DNA of 64,000 nucleotides from Saccopteryx bilineata (GCF_036850765.1 NC_089494.1:58049809-58113808), one strand, 5' to 3'. Positions 12,276 through 23,831 are shown, numbered from the stretch's first letter. The notes: generated by a model not told the origin, from the sequence alone. Translations and numbers: made by a program.

Positions 12276-14326
12276 ACATTCTACTTTCTTTGGAAGATTT
12301 TTTTCTGACCTCAGACTAGATGTAGTTAGTCCCTGGCTGTGCGTTCTACAATGCCTTGTTTCCCTACTGTTATACCCATTTGTGTTCATTGCTTGGCTAG
12401 CAAATCCTTTTTTTTTTTTTTTTTTTGCTATCTTTTGTTTTTGAACTTTTATTTTCTATATAGTATTAGAGTAATATGTCTCTTCATCTAATTATCTTCC
12501 TAGGTTTCTTCATTTTCTGTAATTTATATCTCAATTTTGACCTCAGTTTTCTTTATTTTTTAACATTGGAAAATTAATCTACAGATTAATACACATTATG
12601 AAAGTGTGCTATAGTGTCAGCTCTTTAGACCTCCCATTAGATGGATTATATCAAGTTTTGAGTTAATTCACGAGAATTATCCCGTAAGTAGTATAATGGA
12701 GACATGGACAAACCATGTTTTAAGATGTTTATTTTTAAGACAATCTTTCTTCTCAGGTTTTAAATGGGAAGGTTAACACTTATCATACATATTAACATAG
12801 TTATTTCTTTTCTCCTCAAATTATAAGTTTATCAGGTGGGTATAGAGAGTTGAAGAGATGGTGGAAAGGGTTTATAACATTTTGGTGTTCTTTTATCATG
12901 CTGAATTCTGTTGTTCTTATGTGGATTTGGATTTTGGTGAAGAATACCCCACAGTCCTGGTGGTTAGTTTATTCAGAGTTGGACTTTGGTGAATGAAACC
13001 CTTCTCCAGAAATGCAGATTATCGCATAGGTAAGAACAGAAAGGCCATGCCTGCTCCAGAGTAGATTTTCAACCCTGGTCTAACATAGTCCACACCACTG
13101 ATACGCAATCGCCAAAATTCACACCATAAAAATAGGTCCCTCAGATGACGTATCTCTCCTGGCACCTTGATCTTTTCCCCAGTATAACCACATATATGAT
13201 TATACATTCATATGTTGTATGCCTCCCCTACTAGACTGCAAGTTCCATGAAGGTAGGAATGATTCTTCTTTTGTTTTCTGCTGTATTTCCTAGCCTGCAG
13301 CCTGATGCATAATGGTTCCTCAGTGAATTTTTTTTTAAATAATAATTTTGGGATTTTTCTGAAAGTTTGGTTGCAGGTTCATTTTGAGAAAGAGATTTGG
13401 TTTTGTTTGGGTTTATGATTTACCTCTTTTCTTCAGGGTTCTCTCTTCCCTGGCTAAGGGTGTAGGATGGCCACCACAGATCCCCAGATAAGAACCAGGT
13501 ACTATATGGAGTTTAAGGGCCCTGACCTTATAATATTGGGATACACAGACCTCATCAGAAGGCCAGTGTTTGGTCTTGAGGCTTGTCCACAACCAACCCC
13601 TCTAGGTCTTTAGATAAAATTCATAGCTCTACATGGTGGTAGACAACAGGGCTTTGATTTTGTTTTTTAAGTTTCTTTTGACAAGAGAGTGTCTAGGCAC
13701 TGGTAGAAGACTCACTTGAGCCCTGGTTTGAAGAAGGAGCATCAATTCCATTTCTTACCTTCTCTGGAACATTTTTAGAAGCTGTTATCCCTTCAGGAGA
13801 CAGTATTTTCTCAGTCCCTTACTCCTCTCACTTTCTCCTTCCTCTCTCTCCCTCCTTCCCCCCTCCCTCCCTACCTCCTCCCCTCCTCCCCTCCTTCCCT
13901 CCCTCCCTGACTTTTCTCTTTCTTAACATTTGAAAATAAGTGGAAGGTATTATAACATTTCACCTCAAAATACTTTAACATGTATGTCCTAAAAATAAAA
14001 ACGTTTTCTTACATAATTTCAACACCACTATCACAGTCAAGAAAGTTTATATTGATACATTGATATTACCTAACAAAAAGTCCATGTTCAACTTTCTCGA
14101 ATGATTCCCTCCAAAAATTGCATAACAATTTCCAATGAAGAATCACACATTTTATTTAGATTACAAGTCTCTTAAGTCTTCTTTAAACCAGAACAGCTTC
14201 CTTAGCTTTGTTTTATTATTTTCTAATTTTTTTTTCCTTTTATGATATTGACATTTTTGAATAATCAAGGTCAGGCTTCTTTCTAACTGACCAAAAATCT
14301 GCACTTTACTTACTTTTATTTTTCTT
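12276..14326. other. Intron with L2 3' end and pyrimidine tract
   Basis: It contains a T18 run at 12409-12426, an L2-type 3' end at about 13215-13330 (ACTAGACTGCAAGTTCCATG...), and a strand-asymmetric C/T tract at 13826-13916. No exon or RNA gene is recognised. Open frames here are short and lack domains. Confidence 0.5.
13826..13916 (+). repeat. Polypyrimidine (TCCC/CTCC)n tract
   Basis: About 90 bases of almost pure C/T with CTCCCTCC and CTCCCCTCC units. The complementary strand is a G-rich polypurine run. It could form triplex or G-quadruplex structures, which is inference from composition. Confidence 0.9.
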
Positions 14327-14351
14327 AATATTCTTTTTTTTTTTTTTTTTA

Positions 14352-14612
14352 ATAAATTTTTATTAATGGTAATGGGATGACATTAATAAATCAGGGTACA
14401 TATATTCAAAGAAAACATGTCTAGGTTATTTTGTCATCAAATTATGTTGCAAACCCCTCGCCCAAAGTCAGATTGTCCTCCGTCACCCTCTATCTAGTTC
14501 TCTGTGCCCCTCCCCCTCCCCCTAACTCTCTCCCTCCCTCCCTCCCATGTCCTCCCTCTCCCCCCACCCTTGGTAACCACCACACTCTTGTCCATGTCTC
14601 TTAGTCTCATTT
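14352..14612 (-). other. L1 3'UTR with polypurine tract
   Basis: This is the segment between the ORF2 stop and the poly-A tail. On the + strand it contains long C-rich blocks (CCCCTCCCCCTCCCCCTAAC at about 14505-14524, then more to 14573), which means G-rich runs on the L1 RNA strand. A G-rich 3'UTR tract is a conserved L1 trait. The same tract, of differing length, recurs at 6655-6695, 57509-57553 and about 63345-63390. Confidence 0.85.
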
Positions 14613-17600
14613 TTATGTTCCACCAATGTATGGAATCATGTAGTTCTTGTTTTTTTCTAATTTGCTTATTTCACTCCTTATAATGTTATCAAGATCCCAC
14701 CATTTTGCTGTAAATGATCTGATGTCATCATTTCTTATGGCTGAGTAGTATTCCATAGTGTATATGTGCCACATCTTCTTTATCCAGTCTTCTATTGAAG
14801 GGCTTTTTGGTTGTTTCCATGTCTTGGCCACTGTGAACAGTGCTGCAATGAACATGGGGCTACATGTGTCTTCACGTATCAATGTTTCTGAGTTTTTGGG
14901 GTATATACCCAGTAGAGGGATTGCTGGGTCATAAGGTAGTTCTATTTGCAGTTTTTTGAGGAACCACCATACTTTCCTCCATAATGGTTGTACTACTTTA
15001 CAGTCCCACCAACAGTGAATGAGGGTTCCTTTTTCTCCACAGCCTCTCCAACATTTGCTATTACCCGTCTTGTTGATAATAGCTAATCTAACAGGAGTGA
15101 GGTGGTATCTCATTGTAGTTTTGATTTGCATTTCTCTAATAAGTAATGAAGCTGAGCATCTTTTCATATATCTGTTGGCCATTTGTATCTCTTCCTGGGA
15201 GAAGTGTCTGTTTATGTCCTCTTCCCATTTTTTTATTGGATTGTTTGTTTGTTTGTTGTTGAGTTTTATGAGTTCTTTGTAAATTTTGGATATTAGGCCC
15301 TTATCTGAGCTGTCGTTTGAAAATATCAGTTCCCATTTAGTTGGCTGTCTGTTTATTTTGATATCAGTTTCTCTTGCTGAGCAAAAACTTTTAATTCTGA
15401 TGTAGTCCCATTCATTTATCTTTGCCTTCACTTCTCTTGCCATTGGAGTCAAGTTCATAAAATGTTCTTTAAAACCCAGGTCCATGATTTTAGTACCTAT
15501 GTCTTCTTCTATGTACTTAATTGTTTCAGGTCTTATATTTAGGTCTTTGATCCATTTTGAATTAATTTTAGTACACGGGGACAGGCTGTAGTCGAGTTTC
15601 ATTCTTTTGCATGTGGCTTTCCAGTTTTCCCAACACCATTTGTTGAAGAGGCTTTCTTTTCTCCATTGTGTGTTGTTGGCCCCTTTATCAAAGATTATTT
15701 GACTATATATGTGGTTTTATTTCTGGGCTTTCTATTCTGTTCCATTGGTCTGAGTGTCTATTTTTCTGCCAATACCATGCTGTTTTGATTATCGTGGCCC
15801 TATAATATAGTTTAAAGTCAGGTATTGTAATGCCCCCAGCTTCATTCTTTTTCCTTAGGATTGTTTTGGCTATTCGGGGTTTTTTATAGTTCCATATAAA
15901 TCTGATGATTTTTTGTTCCATTTCTTTAAAAAATCTCATAGGGATTTTGATGGGAATTGCATTAAATTTGTATATTGCTTTGGGTAATATGGCCATTTTG
16001 ATTATATTTATTCTTCCTATCCAAGAACAAGGAATATTTTTCCATCTCATTGTATCTTTTTCGATTTCCCTTAACAATGCTTTGTAATTTTCATTATATA
16101 GGTCCTTTACGTTCTTTGTTATGTTTATTCCTAGGTATTTTATTTTTTTTGTTGCAATCGTGAAGGGGATTATTTTTTTGAGTTCGTTTTCTAATATTTC
16201 ATTGTTGGCATATAGAAAGGCTATGGACTTTTGTATGTTAATTTTGTATCCTGCGACCTTACTGTATTGGTTTATTGTTTCTAATAATCTTTTTGTGGAG
16301 TCCTTCGGGTTTTCGATGTATAGGATCATATCATCAGCAAAAAGTGATAGCTTTACTTCTTCTTTTCCGATATGGATGCCTTTTATTTCTTTGTCTTGTC
16401 TGATTGCTCTGGCCAGAACTTCTAGCACCACGTTGAATAAGAGTGGAGAGAGTGGACAACCCTGTCTTGTTCCTGATTTAAGGTAGAAAGTCCTCAGTTT
16501 TATACCGTTTAATAGGATGTTGGCTGATGGTTTATCATATATGGCCTTTATCATGTTGAGATATTTTCCTTCTATACCCATTTTGTTGAGAGTCTTAAAC
16601 ATAAAATTGTGTTGTATTTTATCAAAAGCCTTTTCTGCATCTATTGATAAGATCATGTGGTTTTTGTTCTTTGTTTTGTTGATATGGTGTATTACGTTAA
16701 CAGTTTTGCGTATGTTGAACCATCCTTGAGATTCTGGGATGAATCCCACTGGATCATGATGTATTATTTTTTTAATATGTTGTTGTATTCGGTTTGCCAG
16801 TATTTTGTTTAGTATTTTAGCGTCTGTATTCATTAGAGATATTGGTCTGTAGTTTTCTTTCTTTGTGCCATCCTTGCCAGGTTTTGGTATGAGGGTTATG
16901 TTGGCCTCATAAAATGTGTTTGGAAGTATTGCTTCTTCTTCAATTTTTTGGAAGACTTTGAGTAGAATAGGAACCAAGTCTTCTTTGAATGTTTGATAGA
17001 ATTCACTAGTATAACCGTCTGGGCCTGGACTTTTATTTTTGGGGAGATTTTTAATAGTTTTTTTCTATTTCCTCCCTGCTGATTGGTCTGTTTAGGCTTT
17101 CTGCTTCTTCATGACTCAGTCTAGGAAGGTTGTATTGTTCTAGGAATTTATCCATTTCTTCTAGATTGTTGTATTTGGTGGCATATAATTTTTCATAGTA
17201 TTCTACAATAATTCTTTGTATTTCTATGATGTCTGTGGTGATCTCTCCTCTTTCATTTTGGATTTTATTTATTTGAGTCCTGTGTCTTTTTTCCTTGGTG
17301 AGTCTTGCCAAGGGTTTGTCAATTTTGTTGATCTTTTCAAAGAACCAGCTCCTTGTTTTATTGATTTTTTCTATAGTTTTTCTGTTCTCTATTTCATTTA
17401 TTTCTGCTCTGATTTTTATTATCTCCTTTCTTCGGCTGGTTTTGGGTTGTCTTTGTTCTTCTTTTTCTAGTTCCTTAAGGTGTGAAGTTAAGTGGTTTAC
17501 TTGGGCTCTCTCTTGTTTGTTCATATAGGCCTGAAGTGATATGAACTTTCCTCTTATTACTGCTTTTGCTGCATCCCAGAGATTCTGATATGTCGTATTT

Positions 17601-18437
17601 TCATTTTCATTTGTCTGTATATATCTTTTGATTTCTGCGCTTATTTCTTCTTTGACCCATTCATTTTTTAGAAGTATGTTGTTTAGTTTCCACATTTTTG
17701 TGGGTTTTTCCCCCTCTTTTTTGCAGTTGAATTCTAGTTTCAAGGCTTTATGATCAGAAAATATGCTTGGTACAATTTCAATTTTTCTAAATTTGCTGAT
17801 ATTGTCTTTGTGGCCCAACATATGGTCAATTCTTGGAATGTTCCATGTACACTAGAGAAAAATGTATACTCTGGCACTTTGGGATGAAGTGTCCTGTAGA
17901 TGTCTATCATATCCAGGTGTTCTAGTATTTTGTTTAAGGCCACTATATCTTTATTGATTCTCTGTTTGGATGACCGATCTAGAGCCGTCAGCGGTGTATT
18001 GAGGTCTCCAAGTATGATTGTATTTTTGTTAGTTTTTGTTTTAAGGTCAATAAGTAGCTGTCTTATATATTTTGGTGCTCCTTGGTTTGGTGCATATATA
18101 TTAAGGATTGTTATGTCTTCTTGATTCAACTTCCCCTTAATCATTATGAAATGACCATTTTTGTCTCTGAGTACTTTTTCTGTCTTGTAGTCAGCATTAT
18201 TAGATATGAGTATTGCTACACCTGCTTTTTTTTGGGTGTTGTTTGCTTGGAGTATTGTTTTACAGCCTTTCACTTTGAAGTTGTTTTTATCCTTGTTGCT
18301 TAGATGTGTTTCTTGTAGGCAGCATATAGTTGGATTTTTTTTTTAATCCATTCTGCTACTCTGTGTCTTTTTATTGGTAAGTTTAATCCATTTACATTTA
18401 GTGTAATTATTGACACTTGTGGGTTCCCTACTGCCAT
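14613..18437 (-). pseudogene. L1 ORF2 (endonuclease/reverse transcriptase), frameshifted
   Basis: ORF2p nicks the target and reverse-transcribes L1 RNA. The likely start codon is at 18435-18437 (ATGGCAGTAGGG). About 30 codons later an A10 run (T run at 18335-18344) shifts the frame. The endonuclease ETHL motif (glutamate codon 18310-18312) lies just beyond it and feeds into the open piece 17740-18273, which includes GDLNTPL. A second shift leads to 17051-17821, which carries [11 protein letters not shown]. Another shift near the A-rich site at about 17055 precedes the long open piece 15703-16977, which holds the RT core with FADD at 16330-16341. A further break separates the C-terminal piece 14613-15602, which keeps the Cys/His cluster ([19 protein letters not shown]). 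All domains are recognisable but spread over at least four frames, so no full ORF2p can be produced. Confidence 0.93.
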
Positions 18438-18762
18438 TTTATAAATTGCTTTCTGTTAGTTTTGTATCTAGTTTGATTCTTCTCTTTTGTTTTTCTATCA
18501 TTTGTTTTTGTTTGTTTGTGTTCCATACTTCTTTCCTCTGTTGCTCCCTTTTTTAAGTCAAGTGTTTTTGTGGTGGTTTTTTTAAGGGTGGTTACCATTA
18601 AGTAATGAAAAGGGTACCTACCATATTCATTGTAGTACCCTATCTTATAAGTATTTCTGCACTTCATCATCCTTTGCTACTGTTAATCTCCATCCTCTCC
18701 CCCCTTTTTTCCCTTTGTTGTCACAGTTTAAGTTTGGTTTTATTGTGTTCTTGGTGGAGCTG

Positions 18763-19755
18763 TTACTTGTGGTGTTGTTTTCTTTTGTTCTTTGAATCTG
18801 GTTGGAAAACCCCCTTTAGTATTTCCTGGAGTGGGGGCTTTCTGTTGATAAATTCTCTCATCTTTTCTGTATTTGTGAATGTTTTTATATCTCCTTCATA
18901 CTTGAAGGATAGCTTTGATGGGTATAGTATTCTTGGCTGAAAGTTCCTCTCTTTCAGGGCTTTAAATATTGGGGTCCACTCTCTTCTAGCTTGTAGAGTT
19001 TCTGCTGAGAAATCTGATGATAATCTAATAGGCCTTCCTTTATATGTTGTACTCTTCTTTTCCCTGGCTGCCTTGAGAATTTTTTCTTTGTCATTGGTTT
19101 GTGTCATCTTTATTATGATGTGCCTTGGAGTGGGTTTGTTAGGGTTAAGAAAACTTGGTGTTCTGTTTGCTTCTTGAATTTGAGGCTTTAGTTCCTTCCA
19201 CAGGCTTGGGAAGTTCTTGTCTATTATTTGTTTGAGTATATTCTCCATTCCATTTTCTTTCTCTTCTCCCTCTGATATACCTATTATTCTTATGTTATTC
19301 TTTCTGATGGAGTCAGACAATTCCTGTAGGGCTTTCTCATTTTTTATTATTTTTGAGTCTCTTTCTTCTCTCTGTTGTGCCTCAAGTTGTTTGTCTTTTA
19401 TTTCACTAATCCTATCTTCAATCTGGGCTGTTCTGTTAGCTAAGCTTGTTACCTCGTTTTTCAGCTCGTGAATTGAGTTTTTCATTTCTGTTTGATTTGT
19501 TTTTATAGTTTCAATTTCCTTGGTAATATATTCTTTGTGTTCATTGAGTTGTTTTCTGATCTCCCTATATTGCCTTTCTGTGTTTTCTTGTATATCTCTG
19601 AGTATTTTTAAGATTTCTATTTTAAATTCTCTGTCATTTAGCTCCAAGGCTTCCAATATGTTAAGTCTTTTCTCCATAGATTTTTCCACATCTATTTGTG
19701 TTACCTCTCTTTCTTTTGTATCCATAATATTCGATTTCCTCTTTCTTATCGGCAT
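18763..19755 (-). CDS. L1 ORF1 protein, intact 330 codons
   Basis: An uninterrupted 330-residue frame starting MPIRKRKSNIMDTKEREVTQ. Its length fits the usual ~300-370 residues of mammalian L1 ORF1p. A basic N-terminus is followed by a long charged coiled coil (about residues 35-150, with heptad-like ILRDIQENTERQYREIRKQL and EVTSLANRTAQIEDRISEIK). An RRM-like domain (about 153-245, opening NNIRIIGISEGEEKENGMEN) and a C-terminal domain (about 248-315, with TYKGRPIRLSSDFSAETLQA) follow. ORF1p forms trimers that coat L1 RNA in cytoplasmic particles. It lies 325 bp upstream of the ORF2 start within one L1 transcript. Intactness suggests a fairly recent insertion, although its ORF2 partner is broken. 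Expression would depend on the L1 5'UTR promoter. Confidence 0.9.
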   Translation of the reverse strand: MPIRKRKSNIMDTKEREVTQIDVEKSMEKRLNILEALELNDREFKIEILKILRDIQENTERQYREIRKQLNEHKEYITKEIETIKTNQTEMKNSIHELKNEVTSLANRTAQIEDRISEIKDKQLEAQQREERDSKIIKNEKALQELSDSIRKNNIRIIGISEGEEKENGMENILKQIIDKNFPSLWKELKPQIQEANRTPSFLNPNKPTPRHIIIKMTQTNDKEKILKAAREKKSTTYKGRPIRLSSDFSAETLQARREWTPIFKALKERNFQPRILYPSKLSFKYEGDIKTFTNTEKMREFINRKPPLQEILKGVFQPDSKNKRKQHHK

Positions 19756-22121
19756 CTGAGGGTGGTCTTATTGATAGCACTAATTAGAATTAATAAAGAG
19801 TAAAAAGTAAAAAAAAAAAAAAGGTAAAACACCCCACAAAAAAAAACAGTAATAATTTATTATTTCCCCCTTTTTTTTCTCTCTTCTCTTTCCCTCCTCT
19901 CCCCTCCTCAGGGAAATATCGTGCCTATAATGGAGGGCCTGATTTGGGGTGAAGAGTTCAAGGGGCAAAAAAAAAGGGAGTAGGGACCTACTAAATGCAA
20001 AAAAAAAAAAAAAAAGGAAGAAAATCTTAGACAAGCATAAGATGATTTGCTTGTAAGTGATGGTCAACTAAGAGATATAATGGGAGGGATAAGAGGGAAC
20101 CAGAAAAAAGGACCAAAAAAGAATAATAAAGATGAAAAAATAAAAATAATAAGTAAAAATCTGTTGTATTAAGTGGAGCGAAGACTAAATACAATGGAGA
20201 CCTTGGGTTGGGAGGACCCAAAATGCCACAAAAATAAACAAACAAGAAAAAAAAACAAAACAAAAGCAAAAAAGAGAAATAAAGCCAAAAAAAAAGCCTT
20301 GAGTCCCAAATTAACTAATTTGTTCGTGATTGAGGATTATATGGGAGGAAAGTAAAATGAGAAAAGAAAAAACGTATAGAAAGGAAAAAATTAGAAAAAG
20401 AGAAAAACGAAGGAAGAAATAAAATAGGAAGAGAAAAAAACAAAATAAAGCAAGACAAAAAAAAAAAACCAAAAGAGGAGAGAGTGAGAGTTAAGTGTTT
20501 TGGAGTATAACCTTAAAGGAGGGTGAGGATGAAGAAGAAAAATAAAATGCAACACTCATGGGTAGTGTAGTTCAAGAAAGGGGAAGCATAAGATGGGCAG
20601 AGAATAGAAGGACCGAGGTGGAGGAAATAAAGGCAAAAAGATAGAAGAAACAAACAACAACAACAACAACAAAAAAAAATTAGTGGATCAAGTTGTAAAG
20701 TCTGTGGGTTTTTCTTGATTTTGAGAGGTTAACTTCTTCCTTTTTCTTTTCTCTCCCTCTTCCTGGTTGGTGACTCTGTACCCCAGGCTCTGCCCCTGTG
20801 TCACTCTTAGGTAGGGATTTGCAGTTGATGGGATTCTATGGCAATGTCATATAATTGGCTTTAGTCTTGCTGGAAGTAAAGGCTTGTTGGCGTTTGCAGG
20901 GTCCAACGATGAGAGAGTTTGCTTTCCTGGATTCTCTCTCCTAGTCCCCCCTTTCTGAATTAGCAGCCTGGTGATCCAGCTATAAGGCTGCAACTGCTTC
21001 TGCCTGGGGAGTAAGAGGCTCAAAGAGCTGGGAAATCCCCACTCTATCCCCACTCAGTGCAAGGCTTTGGGAAAGGCTCTGAGAGTCAAGGCCTCCAGTG
21101 TAATCAGGCGGGGGTGGGAGTCAATTGTTGTCAAGGTGACTGTTCAGCGCCTATCATTTAGTTGGACCTCTCAACCCAGGCTTTCCACACTTTGTAGCCT
21201 GTTTTTGCAGGGAAGAAGAGGCACTAGTCTCTGCTTACGACTAGTGTAGTATAGACCTTATTATCTGCCAAGTCCTTCTTGTTAGCATTTATCCCTGAAT
21301 ATGGAGGCTCTATCAATCAGAAGTTGCCCCCGCCCCTTTAGCGAGAGGCACTAAAAAATATCACGCCTCTTGTCTTGGATCGCTGAACTGAGAGAGATCT
21401 TATCAATTAGAACCGAGGGTGCACAGATTTCATGGGTTAAGCTAATTTCAGTGATTGGGACGCAGCTGTGCTTCCGAAGGTATTTTAGGCTGCCTGCACG
21501 CGCCCCTCCCCCAACGCTTGATTGTTAGCTTGAATGGCTGGGTGAGGTGCCCCGCCCACGGAGAAAATCTCCCAAGCCTCTCCCGCTCGCCCTGCCGCTG
21601 GCGGCTGGACCGCACCAGGCATAGGATAATGGAGCCCCCTGGGTGTGCGGGCCAGCAGGGCGCCCTGGGCGCGTGGAATGCCCAAGGCACGCGTGCGAAT
21701 TGGGCGCTCCGGGCACCGGTGGTCAGCGACCCCCACTCGCAGTGTGCGGGCCGCTGGGAACGTCAGCGGTGCTCAACCGGACCGGGCGCGCGCGGCTGCT
21801 CGCGGCGGCTCGCAGCGGTGGCTCGCGGCGGCGGGGGCTCGTGGCGGCGGCTCGCGGCGGCCGCTCGCGGTTCCCAAGTATATGGGCTGACTCACCACAG
21901 GCGCACTTCCTTGCGCTTTGAAAGAACGTCCCTGTGGTCGATTCCTCCACACTCTCGTCTCTCAGATTCAAGTGATAACAGTCCTTTCGCTATCAGTTTG
22001 TGTGGAACTCCGGAATGCTCCGAGGATAAATTTTTCTGTTTCTAGTTGATAAATTTGTTGTGATTTAGGGGAGAGCTGTCGGACGCGCTGCTCACGGCGC
22101 CATTTCAGTGACGTCACCACC
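19756..22121 (-). promoter_or_regulatory. L1 5'UTR / internal promoter, CpG-rich
   Basis: In L1 orientation the 5'UTR opens with GTGGTGACGTCACTGAAATG. A perfect CRE palindrome TGACGTCA lies at 22109-22116 and an ATGGCGCC YY1-like core at 22096-22103, within the first ~26 bases. About 200-600 bp in, a strongly CpG-rich block (21560-21890) includes GGCTCGCGGCGGC-like repeats at 21786-21870. The L1-proximal half (19790-20700) is A-rich on + with many A runs. L1 5'UTRs generally act as RNA polymerase II promoters and may also have antisense activity. Here any antisense transcript would run toward the PDE11A exon, whose acceptor is 1.7 kb away. Function is inferred. Confidence 0.85.
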
Positions 22122-22527
22122 AATATTCTTGGTAATGTTGTGTCCTTCTTATTGCATCATGTCAGGAGGCACATTATCTTATTTCATCTCATTAATGATG
22201 ATGTTATGTTACATGTTTACAATGGTGTCTATCAGATCTCTTCATGATAAAGATATCTTTTCTCTTTGAACTTAATAAGAAAATTTGGGGGTATCATGTT
22301 GAGATCATGTGAATGTCTTGTTTAAAAACAACCTTTCACCCAATGGTGTTAGCTTTTAATAATGATCCTTGCTTTTATCATATTTATTATATGGTAGTTC
22401 TGAAATAGATGTTATAAAATGTCATTTCCTCCACATTTTAAAACTGACATTCTATAAAGAAGCTTTTTATCTCCTCCCTCCCCACCATACTTTTAAAGAA
22501 TTATTATTTTAAAAATATAACTATGAT

Positions 22528-22867
22528 GCCTGGCTGGTTGTGGCACAGTGGATAGTGTTGATCTGGGATGCTGAGATCTCAGGTTTGAAACCCTAGCTTG
22601 CCAGCTTGAGTACAGACTCATCTGGTTGAGCACTAGGTTACTGGCTTGAGCATGGAATCACTGATGTGATCTCAAGATTGCTGGCTTGAGCCTAAAAGTT
22701 TGAAACCCAAGGTTGCTGGCTTGAGCAAGGGGTCACTGGCTCTGCTTGAGCTCCCTAGTCAAGGCATGTATAAGAACAATCAATGAGCAACTAAAGTGAA
22801 ACAACTATGAGTTTGTGTCTCATCTCTCTCCCTTCTTATTTCTCTCTTCCTCTCTCTCTCTTAAAAG
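22528..22867 (+). mobile_element. tRNA-derived SINE, GGTGGCGCAG type (long form)
   Basis: It starts GCCTGGCTGGTTGTGGCACA, with an A-box-like TGGCACAGTGG and a B-box-like GGTTTGAAACC. The body has repeated GCTTGAG phrases and the end is rich in TCTC. The flanking repeats ATATAACTATG (22515-22525) and ATATATCACTATG (22868-22880) are a diverged target-site duplication, indicating moderate age. Confidence 0.88.
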
Positions 22868-22980
22868 ATATATCACTATGGGCTCATTAGTTCATTTTTT
22901 ACAGAATCATTTGACTGAAAATAAAATAGTTCTTTTATGAATGTTTTTTCATAGTGCTTAATATATATTTATTATGTATA

Positions 22981-23055
22981 CTGCTTACAAAAATTAGGGG
23001 ATATTTCAAAATGAATATGAAGCGATAAAATATTCCTTAATTTTTGTGAGCAGTG
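22981..23055. mobile_element. 75-bp mariner-like MITE
   Basis: A short palindromic element: CTGCTTACAAAAATTAGGGG at the left and a near inverted copy at the right (CCTTAATTTTTGTGAGCAG). TA dinucleotides lie directly outside both ends (22979-22980 and 23056-23057). TA target duplication with terminal inverted repeats is the pattern of Tc1/mariner-derived non-autonomous elements. It has no coding capacity. Confidence 0.8.
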
Positions 23056-23194
23056 TATTTTAAAAGGCGAAAGATTTATACCATCTGAAGAGAAACCAGA
23101 CCATGAGTAGTGTATTTTATATGATACTTTATAGTCAGTTGTCTACATTTTAATAAATAGCATAGTGTGGAGTTCCATTAAAAACACTTGCCTG

Positions 23195-23580
23195 GCCCTG
23201 GCCAGTTGGCTCAGTGGTAGAACATCAGCCCGGCACGTGGAAGTCTTGGGTTTGATTCCTGGCCAGAGCACACTGGAGAAATGCCCATCTCCTTCTCCAA
23301 ACTTTCCTTCTCCCTTCTCTCTATCTTTCTCTTTCTTCTTCTCCTGTGGCCAAGGTTTCATTGGGGCAAAGTTGGCCCAGGTGCTGAGGATGGCTCCATG
23401 GCTTCTGCCTCAGACACTAGAATGATTCCAGTTGTAATGTAGCAACAGCCCAGATGGGCATGCTGGGTGGATCCCATTTGGGTACATGCAGGAATCTGTC
23501 TATCTGCCTCCCTGTTTCACTTCAAAAAAATACAAAAAACAACAACAAAAAACAAAAAAAAAACCCAAAACCAAAAAAAC
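23195..23580 (+). mobile_element. Ves-like tRNA-derived SINE (long form)
   Basis: The head GCCCTGGCCAGTTGGCTCAG and the B box GGTTTGATTCC are followed by the long body and an A-rich tail of AAC/AAAA units (23522-23580). Flanking CACTTGCC repeats (about 23186-23193 and 23583-23590) support a retroposed insertion. It ends 250 bp before the PDE11A exon acceptor. Confidence 0.9.
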
Positions 23581-23831
23581 CCCACTTGCCCCTTCTCTAA
23601 TTTTGATATGTTGTTGTAGTCAGGTGTAAAGTTTCTCTCTTGGCTACCAACTATGGTGGTATTTATTTTTATTGATATTTTTTGGTTGAACTCAACATGA
23701 AATCAAATCTGTTATTGAAAATTTGTGGGGTAAAGTTGTCATTGATAAGATACCATATACAGAAATAGTACAATTCTCTCTCCTCCCTAACAATGTACAT
23801 GCAGTCACTATTCTCTCTGTCTTATTTTTAG

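Larger units (their letters stand above)
14327..22130 (-). mobile_element. Full-length L1 LINE with target-site duplications
   Basis: A complete L1 in antisense orientation to PDE11A. From right to left it has the 5' end at 22121, a 2.4-kb 5'UTR (19756-22121), ORF1 (18763-19755), ORF2 (about 14613-18437, frameshifted), a 3'UTR with a G-rich polypurine tract (C-rich on +, 14505-14573) and a poly-A tail (T run 14334-14351). A 9-bp target-site duplication (AATATTCTT) lies at 14327-14335 and 22122-22130. The length of 7.8 kb is larger than the roughly 6 kb of human L1, mainly because of the long 5'UTR. ORF1 is open but ORF2 has several frame breaks, so the copy looks incapable of autonomous movement. 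Confidence 0.95.

Noticed and set aside
16121..16486. 121-codon + strand frame (and others within 14613-19755)
   Set aside because: They are antisense shadows of L1 ORF2 and ORF1.
21455..22045. 196-codon open frame on the + strand with overlapping frames on both strands
   Set aside because: It is antisense to the CpG-rich L1 5'UTR, and GC-rich DNA gives long chance frames. There is no domain and no splice context.
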